DNA of 64,000 nt from Chondrosia reniformis (taxonomy: Eukaryota; Porifera; Demospongiae; Chondrillida; Chondrillidae): assembly GCA_947172415.1 (NCBI GenBank), contig OX359198.1:6417401-6481400 (forward strand), given 5' to 3'. A program made the position numbers and the translations under genes. The notes below the pieces were generated by a model. That model saw nothing but the letters and a program-made list of their open reading frames with translations. It was not told the origin of the DNA and made no database searches. The stretch's first letter is position 1; every line of letters begins with the position of its first letter. Of the stretch, positions 13,201 through 24,600 are shown piece after piece.

Positions 13201-14698
13201 CTTTGGAAGGATAGCCTCCACACTACCCTTGTGTATTTAGCAGTAGCTCATGTCCATGATTGGTACCTCATATAGTACATAGGTACCTCATATAGTACAT
13301 AGGTACCTCATATAGTACATAGGTACCTCATATAGTACATTGGTACCTCATATAGTACATAGGTACCTCATATAGTACATAGGTACCTCATATAGTACAT
13401 AGGTACCTCATATAGTACATAGGTACCTCATATAGTACATAGGTACCTCATATAGTACATAGGTACCTCATATAGTACATTGGTACCTCATATAGTACAT
13501 AGGTACCTCATATAGTACATAGGTACCTCATATAGTACATAGGTACCTCATATAGTACATAGGTACCTCATATAGTACATAGGTACGTACCTCATACGTA
13601 TACTAAATAAATAAGGCTCAAGTTTGTGAATACACATCAATTAATCACTTTCACTACATTTAAGTTGGTCTTTATCACAAAATCTGTGAATGTTGTATCA
13701 AGGAAAAATGAATATTACAAATATGTACCGAATTACAAGTGAAAGAGCGCAAATTATAACTTGTAAGTGACTGGTAAATTTAACAATACCTATTGTATTA
13801 TATAACTGTCAAATTATTATTATACACATTACATTGTCACTATATATCTACATTATGTAACTGTCAAATTATTCATTATACATTATGAAATCAACAGCAA
13901 TACTATATATACTTGTGCATAGATACTTGTATAATATTACAGTGCAAGGTGCAATATACGATATAATCCAATGTAAATAAATAATTTATTTAAATATGGC
14001 TCCAAAAAGGGTCTGGTTGCCTAAATCTACTGTTGATTAAGAGAATTTGGTCAAATATATGAACCTGAAGCCAATGAATTGAAAACAGCCACAACCCAAC
14101 CTTACCTAAAGGACTGCAATACAATACTAGCCACATGAACACATATAAAAAGTAAGTGCTGTAAGTGTTCAATTAGAGCTACCAGTAAAACAATAAATTC
14201 GGCTGCAAATAACATTCAATAGTATTCGGATGCATATTTTAATTAGTGCAATGCGACAAGTAATCTTTGAGGTTCAAATAAGATATTTCACCAATTCCCA
14301 CCTTAGCCAAAACTTGCCACTGAGGATTCTGGAACATTTGCTGCAGTTCGGTAACTTCCGATTTATCTGCTATACCCTTGACTTTGATTACCGATAGAGC
14401 AGAATCTAGGTTCTTTAGAATACCTGCAAGGAGTTACGAAAGGGCCTGTCTAACAGCATTACGAGCTATTTTGACAAACATTGACTCATTGAATATCACT
14501 TTAATTTTAGCAAAAAATATTCGCATCTTCTCGAGTTAGTAAAAAGCCGTACATAATACTTTATGTAAAAGGTACCACGTGAAAGTGGGAGCATTACCAA
14601 CCATAGTCCTACATTAAATTAATCAAGATGGCGAACGTCTACCTTGAAGTGAATCTGTCGGAGGGTCTTCCTCATTTCGATCCGAAGTAGCTGGCATC
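7244..14698 (-). CDS. PALS/MPP-family MAGUK scaffold (L27-PDZ-SH3-GuK)
   Basis: A spliced gene of about ten exons. The start at 14698 gives MPATSDRNEEDPPTDSLQG, then an L27 module (SEVTELQQMFQNPQWQVLAK, 14424-14304) and a second short L27-like exon near 13063-12991. A linker exon (11570-11339) ends in the conserved HKSADQHL lead-in to PDZ. The PDZ exon (10897-10707) has GGLIHKQGLLQVGDQIIKVN. The SH3 exon (10380-10013) has VRAHFDYNPKIDRLIPSKEA, then a basic hook region. Guanylate-kinase exons follow (KRKTLILIGPPFIGRRQLKD near 9780, EYGRHQQYLYGIKIESVLN near 8540, QWVPSGWVL at the end). The GuK loop has the GRR form, as in other MAGUKs, so it should bind protein rather than phosphorylate GMP. 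Such proteins organise cell junctions and polarity complexes. MPP2/PALS2-like is the nearest match, but no one-to-one orthology is claimed. Confidence 0.93.
8008..8080 (+). repeat. Fragment of the dispersed SINE/MITE-like family R1
   Basis: A partial copy holding the segment CCTACATGCTATGCCTATTC and the adjoining TATAGGGGAACTAA, which also occurs in both orientations near 12.1, 16.3 and 38.9 kb. It lies in an intron of the MAGUK gene. Confidence 0.55.
8727..9048. repeat. 64-bp minisatellite, five copies
   Basis: Five nearly identical tandem copies of a 64-bp unit beginning TTTATCTATGCTCCATCGTT, inside an intron of the MAGUK gene. Copies differ mainly by AGCTAAACC versus AACTAAACC, which suggests recent expansion. 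Confidence 0.93.
9124..9446. mobile_element. Non-autonomous DNA transposon with 12-bp inverted ends (hAT-like)
   Basis: A 323-bp element bounded by CAGTGCTGCCAA and its exact reverse complement TTGGCAGCACTG. The CAG...CTG tips resemble hAT-superfamily ends, but I could not find a clean 8-bp target duplication, so the superfamily is uncertain. No coding potential. Confidence 0.6.
9557..9638. repeat. 22-bp minisatellite, four copies
   Basis: Four tandem copies of ACCAGAGGTCACTAGCCAAC plus CC, in a MAGUK intron just 3' (plus-strand sense) of the hAT-like element. Confidence 0.85.
10399..10660. repeat. 38-bp minisatellite, seven copies
   Basis: Seven tandem copies of a 38-bp unit starting AGGTTGGCTTTGGATAACTG. 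The array lies about 20 bp upstream (minus sense) of the splice acceptor of the SH3 exon of the MAGUK gene. Confidence 0.92.
12030..12235 (-). repeat. Dispersed R1 repeat, near full-length copy
   Basis: The best minus-oriented copy of a repeat seen at least nine times in this window. It runs from GGGTGGAATACCCAGAAACA through GGCCCAGTGGAG, a purine-rich stretch, CTCCTGTATCTTTATCCAAA, TTAGTTCCCTATAGG and GGCATAGCATGTAGGAAAAT. The stretch TGGCCCAGTGG fits the RNA polymerase III A-box consensus. A clear B box at tRNA spacing was not seen. Confidence 0.7.
12645..12778 (+). repeat. Dispersed R1 repeat, opposite orientation
   Basis: A copy containing CTATAGGGAACCAAACCTAG, GAGCTTTGGATGTAGATACA and TTCCACCCTTCATTGGTGTC. 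It lies 0.5 kb from the previous copy in the opposite orientation, in the same MAGUK intron. Confidence 0.7.
13262..13588. repeat. 20-bp minisatellite, about 16 copies
   Basis: Sixteen near-perfect copies of GGTACCTCATATAGTACATA, with a rare T for A at the unit junction (ACATTGG). It sits in a MAGUK intron and has no spacers, so it is not a CRISPR-like array. Confidence 0.95.
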
Positions 14699-14904
14699 GT
14701 TCTTTCTTCTCCGGTCCACACAAGGACAGCTCTAGACTATGGATGGAACGCAATCAAACCGCAGGAATTCTATCACGTGTTTGTCACGCGAAATGGGTCT
14801 GTGACAAGGAAGCGCATTTGATTCTAAGCGTTTGATTAACAAAGAAGCAGGTTCAGCTCACTCCAAAGTGCTCCCAAGGCATCGCTTTCTTCCAGTGAAC
14901 CAGG
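14699..14904. promoter_or_regulatory. Divergent promoter region, MAGUK and sulfotransferase
   Basis: 206 bp lie between the MAGUK start codon (minus) and the sulfotransferase start codon (plus). Both transcripts must begin within or near this gap. No TATA box or named factor site could be assigned by eye. Confidence 0.55.
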
Positions 14905-15846
14905 ATGGCGATAGTGCCCCGTCGAAGTAGGATTCTGCGATGGTCGTTGCAGGCTCTGGTTTTCTTCTTGCTAGTGAATGTGGTATATCTCATATCTCTG
15001 TATTCTGCTGGTGGAAGTGTGCATGGTACAATTGTAAAGAAATTTCAAATGCGAAATCGACAAGTTATCCGAAATCAAACTGTGAGGCGAGTTTGCGATG
15101 GATTCAAAGTGGAAACGGAACTTCCCGCCGAGCGACTGGAATACGTTTTCCAGCACATAATAGTAGACGACGAGCACAAGCTGTTGTATTGCTATATTCC
15201 AAAGGTAGCATGCTCGAATTGGAAGCGAGTGTTTCTCGTTCTCAGTGGAAAGTATCGAGTGGTAGAAGAGATTCACCATTTGGATCACTCTGACTTCAAG
15301 TTCTTATCAGATTATTCTCCAAATGAAGCTCAAAAAAGACTTCAAAATTACTTCAAGTTCATGTTTGTGAGAGAGCCACTTGATCGGTTGGTGTCTGCCT
15401 ATAGGAGCAAGTTCCACAAGGATGTGGATTTTCAGCAGCAATATGGCCGACAAATTATCAGGACCTACAGAGATGAGGTTACCAAAGACAACAAAGGAGA
15501 GGATGTTACTCTTAAAGAATTTTTACAGTACTATTTAGATTCAGATCCAGAAAAGATGAATGAACATTGGAAGAGCTACGAGAGTCTGTGTCAGCCGTGC
15601 CATATTAGATACAACTTTATTGGGCAGTTTGAACATTTAAAAGATGAGACTGCGTACCTCCTAGATCAGTTAGATCTCTCAGAGCAAGTCTACTTTCCCT
15701 ATAAACAGAGTCACTATGAAGACACAAAGGAAGATCTATGGAACCAAATTCCCTCCGATTTAAGAGTAGAAGTTGAAAAGACACTTCAGCGTGATCGTGA
15801 ATTATTTCAATATACAGTTCCAGAGGTTTCAAATGAATCTAACTGA
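14905..15846 (+). CDS. Golgi carbohydrate sulfotransferase (CHST8-14 type), single exon
   Basis: A 313-residue uninterrupted frame. It is a type II membrane protein: short basic N-terminus (MAIVPRRSRILRW), one hydrophobic anchor at about residues 13-31, then a lumenal catalytic domain. The 5'-phosphosulfate loop is YIPKVACSNWKRVFL and the 3'-phosphate motif is FVREPLDRLVSAYRSKF; both are hallmarks of the sulfotransferase-2 family. These enzymes move sulfate from PAPS to GalNAc or GlcA in chondroitin, dermatan or N-glycans. The C-terminal IGQFEHLKDETAYLLDQL block is also typical. Length matches the family (about 300-420 residues). Substrate cannot be told from sequence. The start has three hydrophobic-anchor-compatible upstream basic residues and is the only sensible one. 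Confidence 0.93.
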   Translation: MAIVPRRSRILRWSLQALVFFLLVNVVYLISLYSAGGSVHGTIVKKFQMRNRQVIRNQTVRRVCDGFKVETELPAERLEYVFQHIIVDDEHKLLYCYIPKVACSNWKRVFLVLSGKYRVVEEIHHLDHSDFKFLSDYSPNEAQKRLQNYFKFMFVREPLDRLVSAYRSKFHKDVDFQQQYGRQIIRTYRDEVTKDNKGEDVTLKEFLQYYLDSDPEKMNEHWKSYESLCQPCHIRYNFIGQFEHLKDETAYLLDQLDLSEQVYFPYKQSHYEDTKEDLWNQIPSDLRVEVEKTLQRDRELFQYTVPEVSNESN

Positions 15847-16049
15847 ATCTCTAGAAATCCAAACTATTTTCCTCACAAGTTCTCATATCACTAAAAACTA
15901 GTTTTATATAGGCAGTCACTTAAACAAGAACTATATTTTAACTAAATGTTTGACCTGACAATATACTACCTTCTACAACAGTACGTATTTATTAAAATGT
16001 ATTGTAAGATATTACATTTGTATTTCCACCATTTGAATATTCTAGTAGT

Positions 16050-18587
16050 CTATTTTTGTTCTAATTCTACTAAAACTCCATTGCAATCTTTTGGATGTAG
16101 AAAAACAACTGGTTTACCATGGGCACCAACCTGTAATGTGGGAAAGAGATACATTGACATAGGTATACATGAACAATCTAGAATGCCATGTTCCAAGATA
16201 TTATGGTTAACATGTGGAGAAGAAGATGAAAGAAAGGAAAAGACTCCTGTATCTTCATCCAAAGCTCTCTTCAGGTTTAGTTCCCTATAGGCTTTTTTGC
16301 AGAATAGGCATAGCATGTAGGAAAATAGTATCTTAGATTTTTCATGTCTATGAAGTTAAGGAAGCATAAAGAGAATAGAAATTTTCTTTAGATTAAACTT
16401 AAAAACAATTATCTTAGACTGTATAGACTTAAAAACATAATTTTCCCTTCCACTGGAATACTCTAACGACAACCCCACCCCCTTCCACTGGAATACTCTA
16501 ACGACAACCCCACCCCCTTCCACTGGAATACTCTAACGACAACCCCACCCCCTTCCACTGGAATACTCTAACGACAACCTCACCCCCTTCCACTGGAATA
16601 CTCTAATGACAACCCCACCCCCTTCCACTGGAATACTCTAACGACAACCCCACCCCCTTCCACTGGACAACCCCACCCCCTTCTGCTAGTTTATTCTAAT
16701 TTGGGTAGAAGGTGTATCACTGATTTGATAACTACTATAAATATGACTGAACCAGCTACACACTGTTACCATTGGGTCATATTACAACTCATTATCTTCT
16801 CAAAGATCCTCTTACTTTGTGTTAGTGAGAGAAGTATATATAATATACTTTATATAGTGGAAGAGTCTTTGAGACAGCTTGCGCCACAATTTTATGAATG
16901 TCTTTATTCAAGAGTAAAACCCTTTCCAAAGAGGAGCTAATTATTAGTAACATTGAAAGATACAACAAAAGAATCAAGTAATCAGGCTCCTATATACAGC
17001 ACATATGTACGTATATATACGCCTACCTTTGGTTCAGATGTAAGAGGCCTCACTTTGTCCTTCACATCTTGAATAGCCTTTGCTATATCATCCACTTCTA
17101 TACATATGTGATGCATTCCTCCAGAAGGATTCTTTTGAAGGAAGGAGGAGATGGGACTGTTCTCTCCCAGAGGATGAAGAAGCTGAGAGTAGACAAACAA
17201 TTCAGTGTAAGTGACTCGTGTCTTCCCTGTTTTCATGAGAAAAACTGAAAGAGGTCACTTTAGGGAATAATGTCATATAACAACTAATAGAGACAATGTC
17301 ATATAACAACTAATAGAGACAATGTCATATAACAACTAATAGAGACAATGTCATATAACAACTAATAGAAACAATGTCATATAACAACTAATAGAGACAA
17401 TGTCATATAACAACTAATAGAAACAATGTCATATAACAACTAATAGAAACAATGTCATATAACAACTAATAGAGACAATGTCATATAACAACTAATAGAA
17501 ACAATGTCATATAACAACTAATAGAAACAATGTCATATAACAACTAATAGAGACAATGTCATATAACAACTAATAGAAACAATGTCATATAACAACTAAT
17601 AGAAACAATGTCATATAACAACTAATAGAGACAATGTCATATAACAACTAATAGAAACAATGTCATATAACAACTAATAGAGAAGCCTGTACAATTAAAG
17701 TGTGAATTGTATATAGAGAAACCTTTACTACCTCAAGTTTGGTGTTTTCAAGGTTGATAAATACAGTAGTGACTCCATGTTCTGGGAGGGGCTAGAGTGT
17801 GAGGAAGACATTAGGAATGAAAATTAACTTTATCACTGTTTATGTGCTCAGAAATATACTATGCTGGATATGATAAAGGCTTACCAAAGACACAATCACC
17901 AAAGACACACTCACCAAAGACACACCCACCAAAGACACGCCCACCAAAGACACGCCCACCAAAGACACGCCCACCAAAGACACTCACCAATGGCTTACTG
18001 ACTTTTGCTCCAAATATGTTCCTGTAGAGAGCTGTAGCTTTCTCTATAAATATTAAGCACATGTCGTCATCACCATAGCTACTGGTACCAAAGTCGTGAG
18101 GAGATCTCCATCTTACCTAGATCTGGAACAGCTATTGCGATGTGATTGAGGTGACCCAACTTCCAATCCTTGATTACAGAGGACTCCTATATATATTACA
18201 GGTTGACAGGATGAATTATTATACCACACCCAGTTTTAGGGTCTCAGATCTAGATCTTAGAGAAGTAATCATGAAGAATTTGGAAAATAAACAGAAGTGT
18301 AAATGAAACATGAAGCAATATGTTAATATTTTACATGGTAAGTGCCTGCTCATTCTACCACTACATGCTGGCAGGCAAAGACTAAAAAGCACATGATGAG
18401 CACGTGACCTCATATTGTATGGTATTCAAAATTCCAGCTGAAGTTGATATGCTGACCTGCAAAAGTGAGGGAAAGTCCCTTATTACATAACTCTTGTTTG
18501 ATATATTTAACAGGAACAACTTACTCCTCCTAATGCTTTTTTGAAATTGAAGAGAAGGCGCCTCGTATGAGTAACAAATAACGACAT
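16050..18587 (-). CDS. MCEE: Methylmalonyl-CoA epimerase, mitochondrial
   Basis: Six exons: 18587-18525, 18186-18117, 18043-17988, 17791-17732, 17182-17027 and 16130-16050. Exon 1 encodes MSLFVTHTRRLLFNFKKALG, a basic amphipathic leader suited to mitochondrial import. Exon 2 gives KLGHLNHIAIAVPDL, with the first metal-binding His of the glyoxalase/VOC fold. Exon 3 gives EKATALYRNIFGAKVS, exon 4 PLPEHGVTTVFINLENTKLE, exon 5 GGMHHICIEVDDI (second metal His) and exon 6 GAHGKPVVFLHPKDCNGVLV, with the last Glu ligand in VELEQK. The enzyme interconverts D- and L-methylmalonyl-CoA in propionate breakdown. All splice junctions follow GT-AG. The stop lies 203 bp from the convergent sulfotransferase stop. 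Confidence 0.96.
16205..16350 (-). repeat. Dispersed R1 repeat copy in MCEE intron
   Basis: Contains GACTCCTGTATCTTCATCCA, TTTAGTTCCCTATAGG and GGCATAGCATGTAGGAAAAT. It lacks the GGAATTCCACCC end seen in fuller copies. It lies just upstream (minus sense) of the last MCEE exon. Confidence 0.7.
16446..16680. repeat. 36-bp C-rich minisatellite in MCEE intron
   Basis: About six tandem copies of CCCTTCCACTGGAATACTCT plus AACGACAACCCCACCC, the last one shortened. Confidence 0.9.
17268..17685. repeat. 26-bp minisatellite, 16 copies, in MCEE intron
   Basis: Sixteen copies of AATGTCATATAACAACTAAT plus AGAGAC or AGAAAC. The two unit types alternate in a GAG/GAA pattern that repeats in blocks, showing that multi-unit segments were copied. 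Confidence 0.95.
17880..17980. repeat. 15-bp minisatellite starting at an MCEE splice donor
   Basis: About seven copies of ACCAAAGACACGCCC. Read on the minus strand, the array begins at the donor of exon 3 (CCATTG|GTGAGTGTCTTTGGTG), so the unit carries donor-like sequence. Confidence 0.9.
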
Positions 18588-18670
18588 GTTTTGTGCTGCA
18601 ATCACAGCAAGAGTATCCTACTTCAGTATACGGATTTGCGTAGTCCGTACACACCGCGTGTTCTCCAAAA
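18588..18670. promoter_or_regulatory. Very short bidirectional promoter, MCEE and aminopeptidase
   Basis: Only 83 bp separate the MCEE start codon (minus) from the ATGGCAGCTGTGAGTAAG start of the aminopeptidase (plus). An upstream in-frame ATG at 18586 on the plus strand would extend the aminopeptidase by 28 residues and overlap the MCEE start by two bases. The downstream start is preferred because [13 protein letters not shown] aligns with the family start. Confidence 0.7.
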
Positions 18671-21600
18671 TGGCAGCTGTGAGTAAGAAGCCCTTCCAGC
18701 GCTTACCGACTAAGGTTAAACCAGTAAACTACGAATTGGTCCTAAAACCTGATCTCCAAGCGTTCAAGTTTGAAGGAAATGTAAAGATTACAGTAGAAGT
18801 CAAAGAAGCAGTCAAGGAGGTCAAGCTGAATGCAGCAGATTTGGAATTTAAAGAAGTTTCTTTCCAAGAAGAAGGCAAAGGTAATCTAGCTTGAATTTGT
18901 GTTGCCTTGCTCGAAATTACGCGTATATTATAATGTTGTCTGCATTGTCTAGAAATTGTGTTTGTCAGTAACTTCATTCGATTAAACATTTAGTAATAAT
19001 TATGTAGTTATTAGTTTTATTGAAGAACCTTTAACTGAAGGTCACTTTGCAGTTCTTCCAAGCATTATGGTTATCATGTTCTTTAATCTTATAAAAGATA
19101 TAATGGAAGGCAGAACAGAAGTAGACAAAGAGGAGGAGACTGTGACGTTGAAGTTTGATAGTGATTTGAAAGTGGGAAAAGGGTGTTTAGAGATTGCCTA
19201 CACAGGAACATTGAATGATAAGATGAAAGGCTTCTACAGAACCATGTACAAGACACCTTGGGGAGAGGAGAGATATGCCGCTGCTACCCAGTTTGAAGTA
19301 AGCAATCCCAGGGGAACCATATAATTATGTGATGAGCAGTCTTACAATCCAGACCTCTCCTGCTGCCATTTTATACCAGTTGAAGAATGATACAAGACAA
19401 TAGTTTAGCTAGTAAATGTTATAGTACGTTACCTTTTATGGTTTTTCAGTTTATAGTGTGATTATAATGAGCAAGCTTGTAATACAGAGCTCTTTGCTTC
19501 TCTTCTGTGAATAAGTACTATGTACGAAGCAATAGTACCACATACATTAGTGGTAAAGAGTCTTGCAGTACAGACCACTTATGCTGCCATTTTATACAAC
19601 TGGTATGGTTGAGGAATGACCAAAGAGACGGGACGTGTGAGGTCTTCTTCAGTACACATGAACCCACAAATGTTCCTCATTATTTTGAACTATTTACACC
19701 TCTTATACTTTACTTGTCAGAGAATGTGTCGAATGTCACCCGTGAATGCTGTTTTGCAGGCTACTGATGCTAGACGAGCCTTGCCATGTTGGGATGAGCC
19801 ATCCCACAAAGCCACCTTTGATGTTACCATGGAAGTACCTCACGACAGAGTGGCCCTTTCAAACATGGTACGCGTCACCTTGACATGAAATAGGAAAGTA
19901 TAGTGTTGAGAAGTGTGTATGCCTGTTACTAAGTTACTGTTACTAAGTTACCGTTACTAAGTTACTGTTACTAAGTTACTGTTACTAAGTTACTGTTACT
20001 AAGTTACCGTTACTAAGTTACTGTTACTAAATTCACACATTTTTATATGTACAATGTTGAGTTTGTGTTTATTTTAGAATGCCATTAGAGTTGAGAGGAT
20101 AAGAACCAACAAGAAAAAGGTAACATTCGCAAGAACACCACGAATGTCCACTTATTTGTTAGCCTTTGTTGTTGGAGAGTTTGACTATGTTGAGGGAAAC
20201 GATGAAGATGGAGTTTTAATTCGTGTCTACACTCCTCTACTGAAAGCAAAGCAGGGACAATATGCCTTGGAGATAGCCAAGAAGACACTCCCGTTTTACA
20301 AGAAGTATTTTGGAGTGGCCTACCCATTACCCAAAATGGACCTCATCACCATTCCTGATTTTGCAGCAGGTGCGATGGAGAACTGGGGCCTGGTGACATA
20401 CAGAGAGAGGCTGCTCCTAGTGGACCCTGAGAACTCCTCTCTGCAGAACAAGCAACTGGTTGCCCTAGTTGTTGGTGAGTGTATTTCTTAGCCAGTAAGT
20501 GTGTGGTGCAGTAACTAGGTCCAGGTAGAGAAGGAATAACCACTACATAATGGGTGCCTCCATTAGGATCTTTGAAAACTTTTCTCATCATTGAAACCCT
20601 CTCATATTTGGCAGGTATTTATTAAGTCTTTCCTTTTCAAGCTTTCATGACTGCTTGGGTGTGGCAGCCATGTGGTCTTATTTGTGGGTGTGGCAGCCAT
20701 GTGATCTTATTTGTGGGTGTGGCAGCCATGTGGTCTTATTTGTGGGTGTGGCAGCCATGTGATCTTATTTGTGGGTGTGGCATCTTATCTGTACCTGTGT
20801 GCGTATCTACGCAAGTTTATTACTTCTTTCCTGTCAGGTCATGAGCTAGCACACCAGTGGTTTGGTAACCTGGTAACCATGGAGTGGTGGACACACCTCT
20901 GGTTGAATGAAGGGTTTGCCACCTGGATTGAATACCTCTGCGTTGATCACTGTGAAAAGGATTTTGACATCTGGACACAGTTTAACAACCAGACCTATGT
21001 TCCAGCCCTCAAGAGTGATGCACTAGCCAACAGTCATCCCATTGAGGTAAGGAATGTGCAACTCTACATCCACCTGTCAATCATTCACCCACCATCCATC
21101 CTTCCATCCACCCACCCATCCATCCACTCACGCATCCATCCACCCACCCATCCACCCATCCACTCATGCATCCACCCATTCATCCACTCACGCATCCATC
21201 CACCCATCCACTCACACATCCACCCATCCATCTACCCACCCATCCATCCATCTACCCACGCATCCATCCATCAGTCATGGCTCAGTGGAAAAAAGAAGAA
21301 AAATGGTATAAAACTGTATCCTCATCTAAAGCTCTAAAATGGCTCTAGGAACCAGTCGATACTAAGGGTCATCCCCAGCCTCACATTGGTGTCAACCTTG
21401 TCCTTACATTTTAGATTAATCATCTGTCCACTCATTCATTGTCCCTCATTCAGTCTATGTCTTCATCATGCTGTTCCTCTATCTAAGGTTAAAGTTGGCC
21501 ATCCTTCTGAGGTGGAGGAGATATTTGATGCCATCTCTTACAGCAAGGGAGCCTCAATCATTCGCATGCTTCACGACTGGATAGGAGATGAGGCGTTCAA

Positions 21601-24600
21601 GAAAGGAATGAATGCCTACTTGACCAAGCACAAATACGGAAACACTGAGACAAGTAGGTACCACCAGACCTTACCAATCCATAGTTATGAATAATTAAAG
21701 TGATAGTGAACCACAAGTATTATTCTGAAACATCATGAAGTAGTAACTCACTTATTTCTGTTGGTCAGGTGACTTGTGGAGTGCCCTAGGAGCAGCTAGT
21801 CAAATGGATGTTCATAAGGTTATGGGGACATGGACTAGTAAGATGGGATACCCTGTGCTGGATGTCAGGAAAGAAGAGGTACCTGCCCCTCCCACCTCAC
21901 ACCCACAGTATACCTGCCCCTCCCATCTCACACCCACAGTGTACCTGCCCCTCCCACCTCACACCCACAGTATACCTGCCCCTCCCATCTCACACCCACA
22001 GTGTACCTGCCCCTCCCACCTCACACCCACAGTGTACCTGCCCCTCCCATCTCACACCCACAGTATACCTGCCCCTCCCATCTCACACCCACAGTGTACG
22101 TGCCCCTCCCACCTCACACCCACAGTGTACCTGCCCCTCCCACCTCACACCCACAGTGTACCTGCCCCTCCCATCTCACACCCACAGTATACCTGCCCCT
22201 CCCATCTCACACCCACAGTGTACCTGCCCCTCCCATCTCACACCCACAGTATACCTGCCCCTCCCACCTCACACCCACAGTGTACCTGCCCCTCCCATCT
22301 CACACCCACAGTATACCTGCCCCTCCCATCTCACACCCACAGTGTACCTGCCCCTCCCATCTCACACCCACAGTGTACCTGCCCCTCCCATCTCACACCC
22401 ACAGTATACCTGCCCCTCCCACCTCACACCCACAGTATACCTGCCCCTCCCATCTCACACCCACAGTATACCTGCCCCTCCCATCTCACACCCACAGTGT
22501 ATGTGCCCCTCCCATCTTATGGCAACTTAATGTCAGTTAATCAAATTAATGTACTGTTCAAATCTTCACTACAGAGTGGTGGAGAGGTCAAGTTGACCAT
22601 TAAGCAAAAGAAATTCTGTGTAGATGGAAATGATGAGAAATTTGAAGATTACATTTGGCAAATTCCAGTCTCAGTGGAAGCAAAGAATTGGAAGAAAACG
22701 TTCCTGATAACAGAGAAGGAGCAAGTTATCACACTCAAGGGAGCTCCCTCTGGTAGTTGGATTAAGGTGAATATCAAAGTACTAAGTCCTATTAATTACT
22801 GTAGGTTACACTATTGATGCTGTACCATATATATTCAATTAGAAAGATTGTAATAGAATAAGGATTTCTTCTAACTGCGTCAACCGTATCTTTGGAAAGG
22901 GTCATCTTTCAACTTTGGGAGCGTCTAGAGACACAGTTTTTTTGGTTCTGCCAAGTCACTGAAGAAGACCCCCAGGGTCGAAACGTTTGGCAGAAAGAAG
23001 AACCAAAAAACTGTGTCTCTAGACACTCCCAAAGTCAAAAGATGACCCTTCCAAAGATAGAAAGACTTTGTCTAACTTTATTTTCATTAGTTGAACCCAG
23101 GAAGAAAAGGTTTCTATCGTGTCCATTATTCTACTGATATGATGGAAGCTTTGAAAAAGGAAGTGTCTTCTTTCCCTCCAACTGACAAGTTGGGCTTGCT
23201 GGATGAAGCTGTTTCTCTTGTGAGTTGGTTCTGATTTGACCTTTAACCTTGTGCACTTCATTAAACAGTGAATTCACATCTACTCAACCATTATAAATGA
23301 ATTAAGTATTTAAATGTTTTTTATCAATGCAAACCATCCCTGACTGGTAATCATTTCTTTAGAACGTAGTGATATGTTTGATTTAAAGAGTTTTAAATTA
23401 TGAGATTCCATTGTACGTATGTAGTTTGTATTACTAGTTTGTATGTATAAATAGTCTTTCATCATCTTCCAACAAGTTATGCATCTAATTTAGAGTAAAA
23501 GTCCTATAGGGAACTAAACCTAGTGAGAGCTTTGGATGAAAATACAAGAGCTTTCTCCTCCTACTCCACTGTGCCAGACAGCTGTTTCTGTGAATTCCAC
23601 CCTTCATTAGTGACCCTGGGAATCTTTATCTTCTTCTTGAATCTTTTGAGAACCCTGTGTAGATGTACTGATTAATATTCATGACATGTCAGACACTTAG
23701 CTACTTTATAGATAGTCTTTGACTATTCCCTGAAGTTGATCTCTCACTAAAAGGTACTATTATTTGGTGTTTAATTCTGTGATATTTCTGGCAGGCCTTG
23801 GCTTGTGTTGCAGAGACAAAGGACTTCCTGATCCTCTGTCAAGGCTACAAAGAGGAGACCAACTACACTGTTTGGGAGAACATGATTGGATCTCTTACAA
23901 CCCTCGATCGCCTTCTCTCCGACAGCAATTTACATGATGCTTACAAGAGGTGTGTCCTCAGATTGCTTAACAAAGTAGTTGAGACTGTAGGCTGGGAGAA
24001 AAAGGAAGGGGAAACCCCTCTGGATTCAATGCTTCGTCCTCTTGTGTTGGGTTGCCATGGCAAATTTGGTGGCCAAAATACATTGGATGAAGCTGAGACT
24101 AGACTGGCCAATCACTTGAACAAAAAGGCCAACATTCCAGTTGATTTGAGAGGAGTGGTAAGTGGTGATTTTATTTGTGGCGTATTTGTACTTACATAGC
24201 TTGAATTGTACGTATTTCTCAAATTACTTGTTTATGTAAAGGTATACTCTTTGGCAATGAGAAAGAATCCTGCTGAAACCTTTGATAAACTTTATGAGGT
24301 ATGCCCCAACAGCCATAACTTGTTGGACTGACATGTACAAGAGTGGGGAGTGTTGAGTGAATGTCAAGGAGATGGTATATACATACAATACAATGTACTG
24401 GTAGTGGTTGATATCTGATAGTTTAACATTGAATGTTAGTGCTGGTATAGGTGAGAGTGATTGAATGATATGGAGACTTAATTTTTCCCAGTTGGCCAAA
24501 AATGAAGATTTGCAAGAAGAGAAAGTGAGGCTGTATAGAGCTATGTGCAGCTCAGACCATGAAGAAAGCATTCAGAAGTGTCTTGAGCTTGGCCTGAAGG

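Noticed and set aside
13262-13588. CRISPR-like regular repeat
   Set aside because: Units are directly adjacent without variable spacers, and the host is an animal with spliced genes; it is a simple minisatellite.
18586-18670. Upstream ATG start for the aminopeptidase (MFCAAITARVSYF)
   Set aside because: It overlaps the MCEE start codon, and the residues do not fit the family; the ATG at 18671 matches the usual N-terminus. It could still be used in a minor form.
22965-22995. A true hammerhead ribozyme
   Set aside because: The core order fits, but an extra A sits between CTGANGA and the stem, and I could not define stems I and III or a cleavage site by eye. Kept only as a covarying hairpin.
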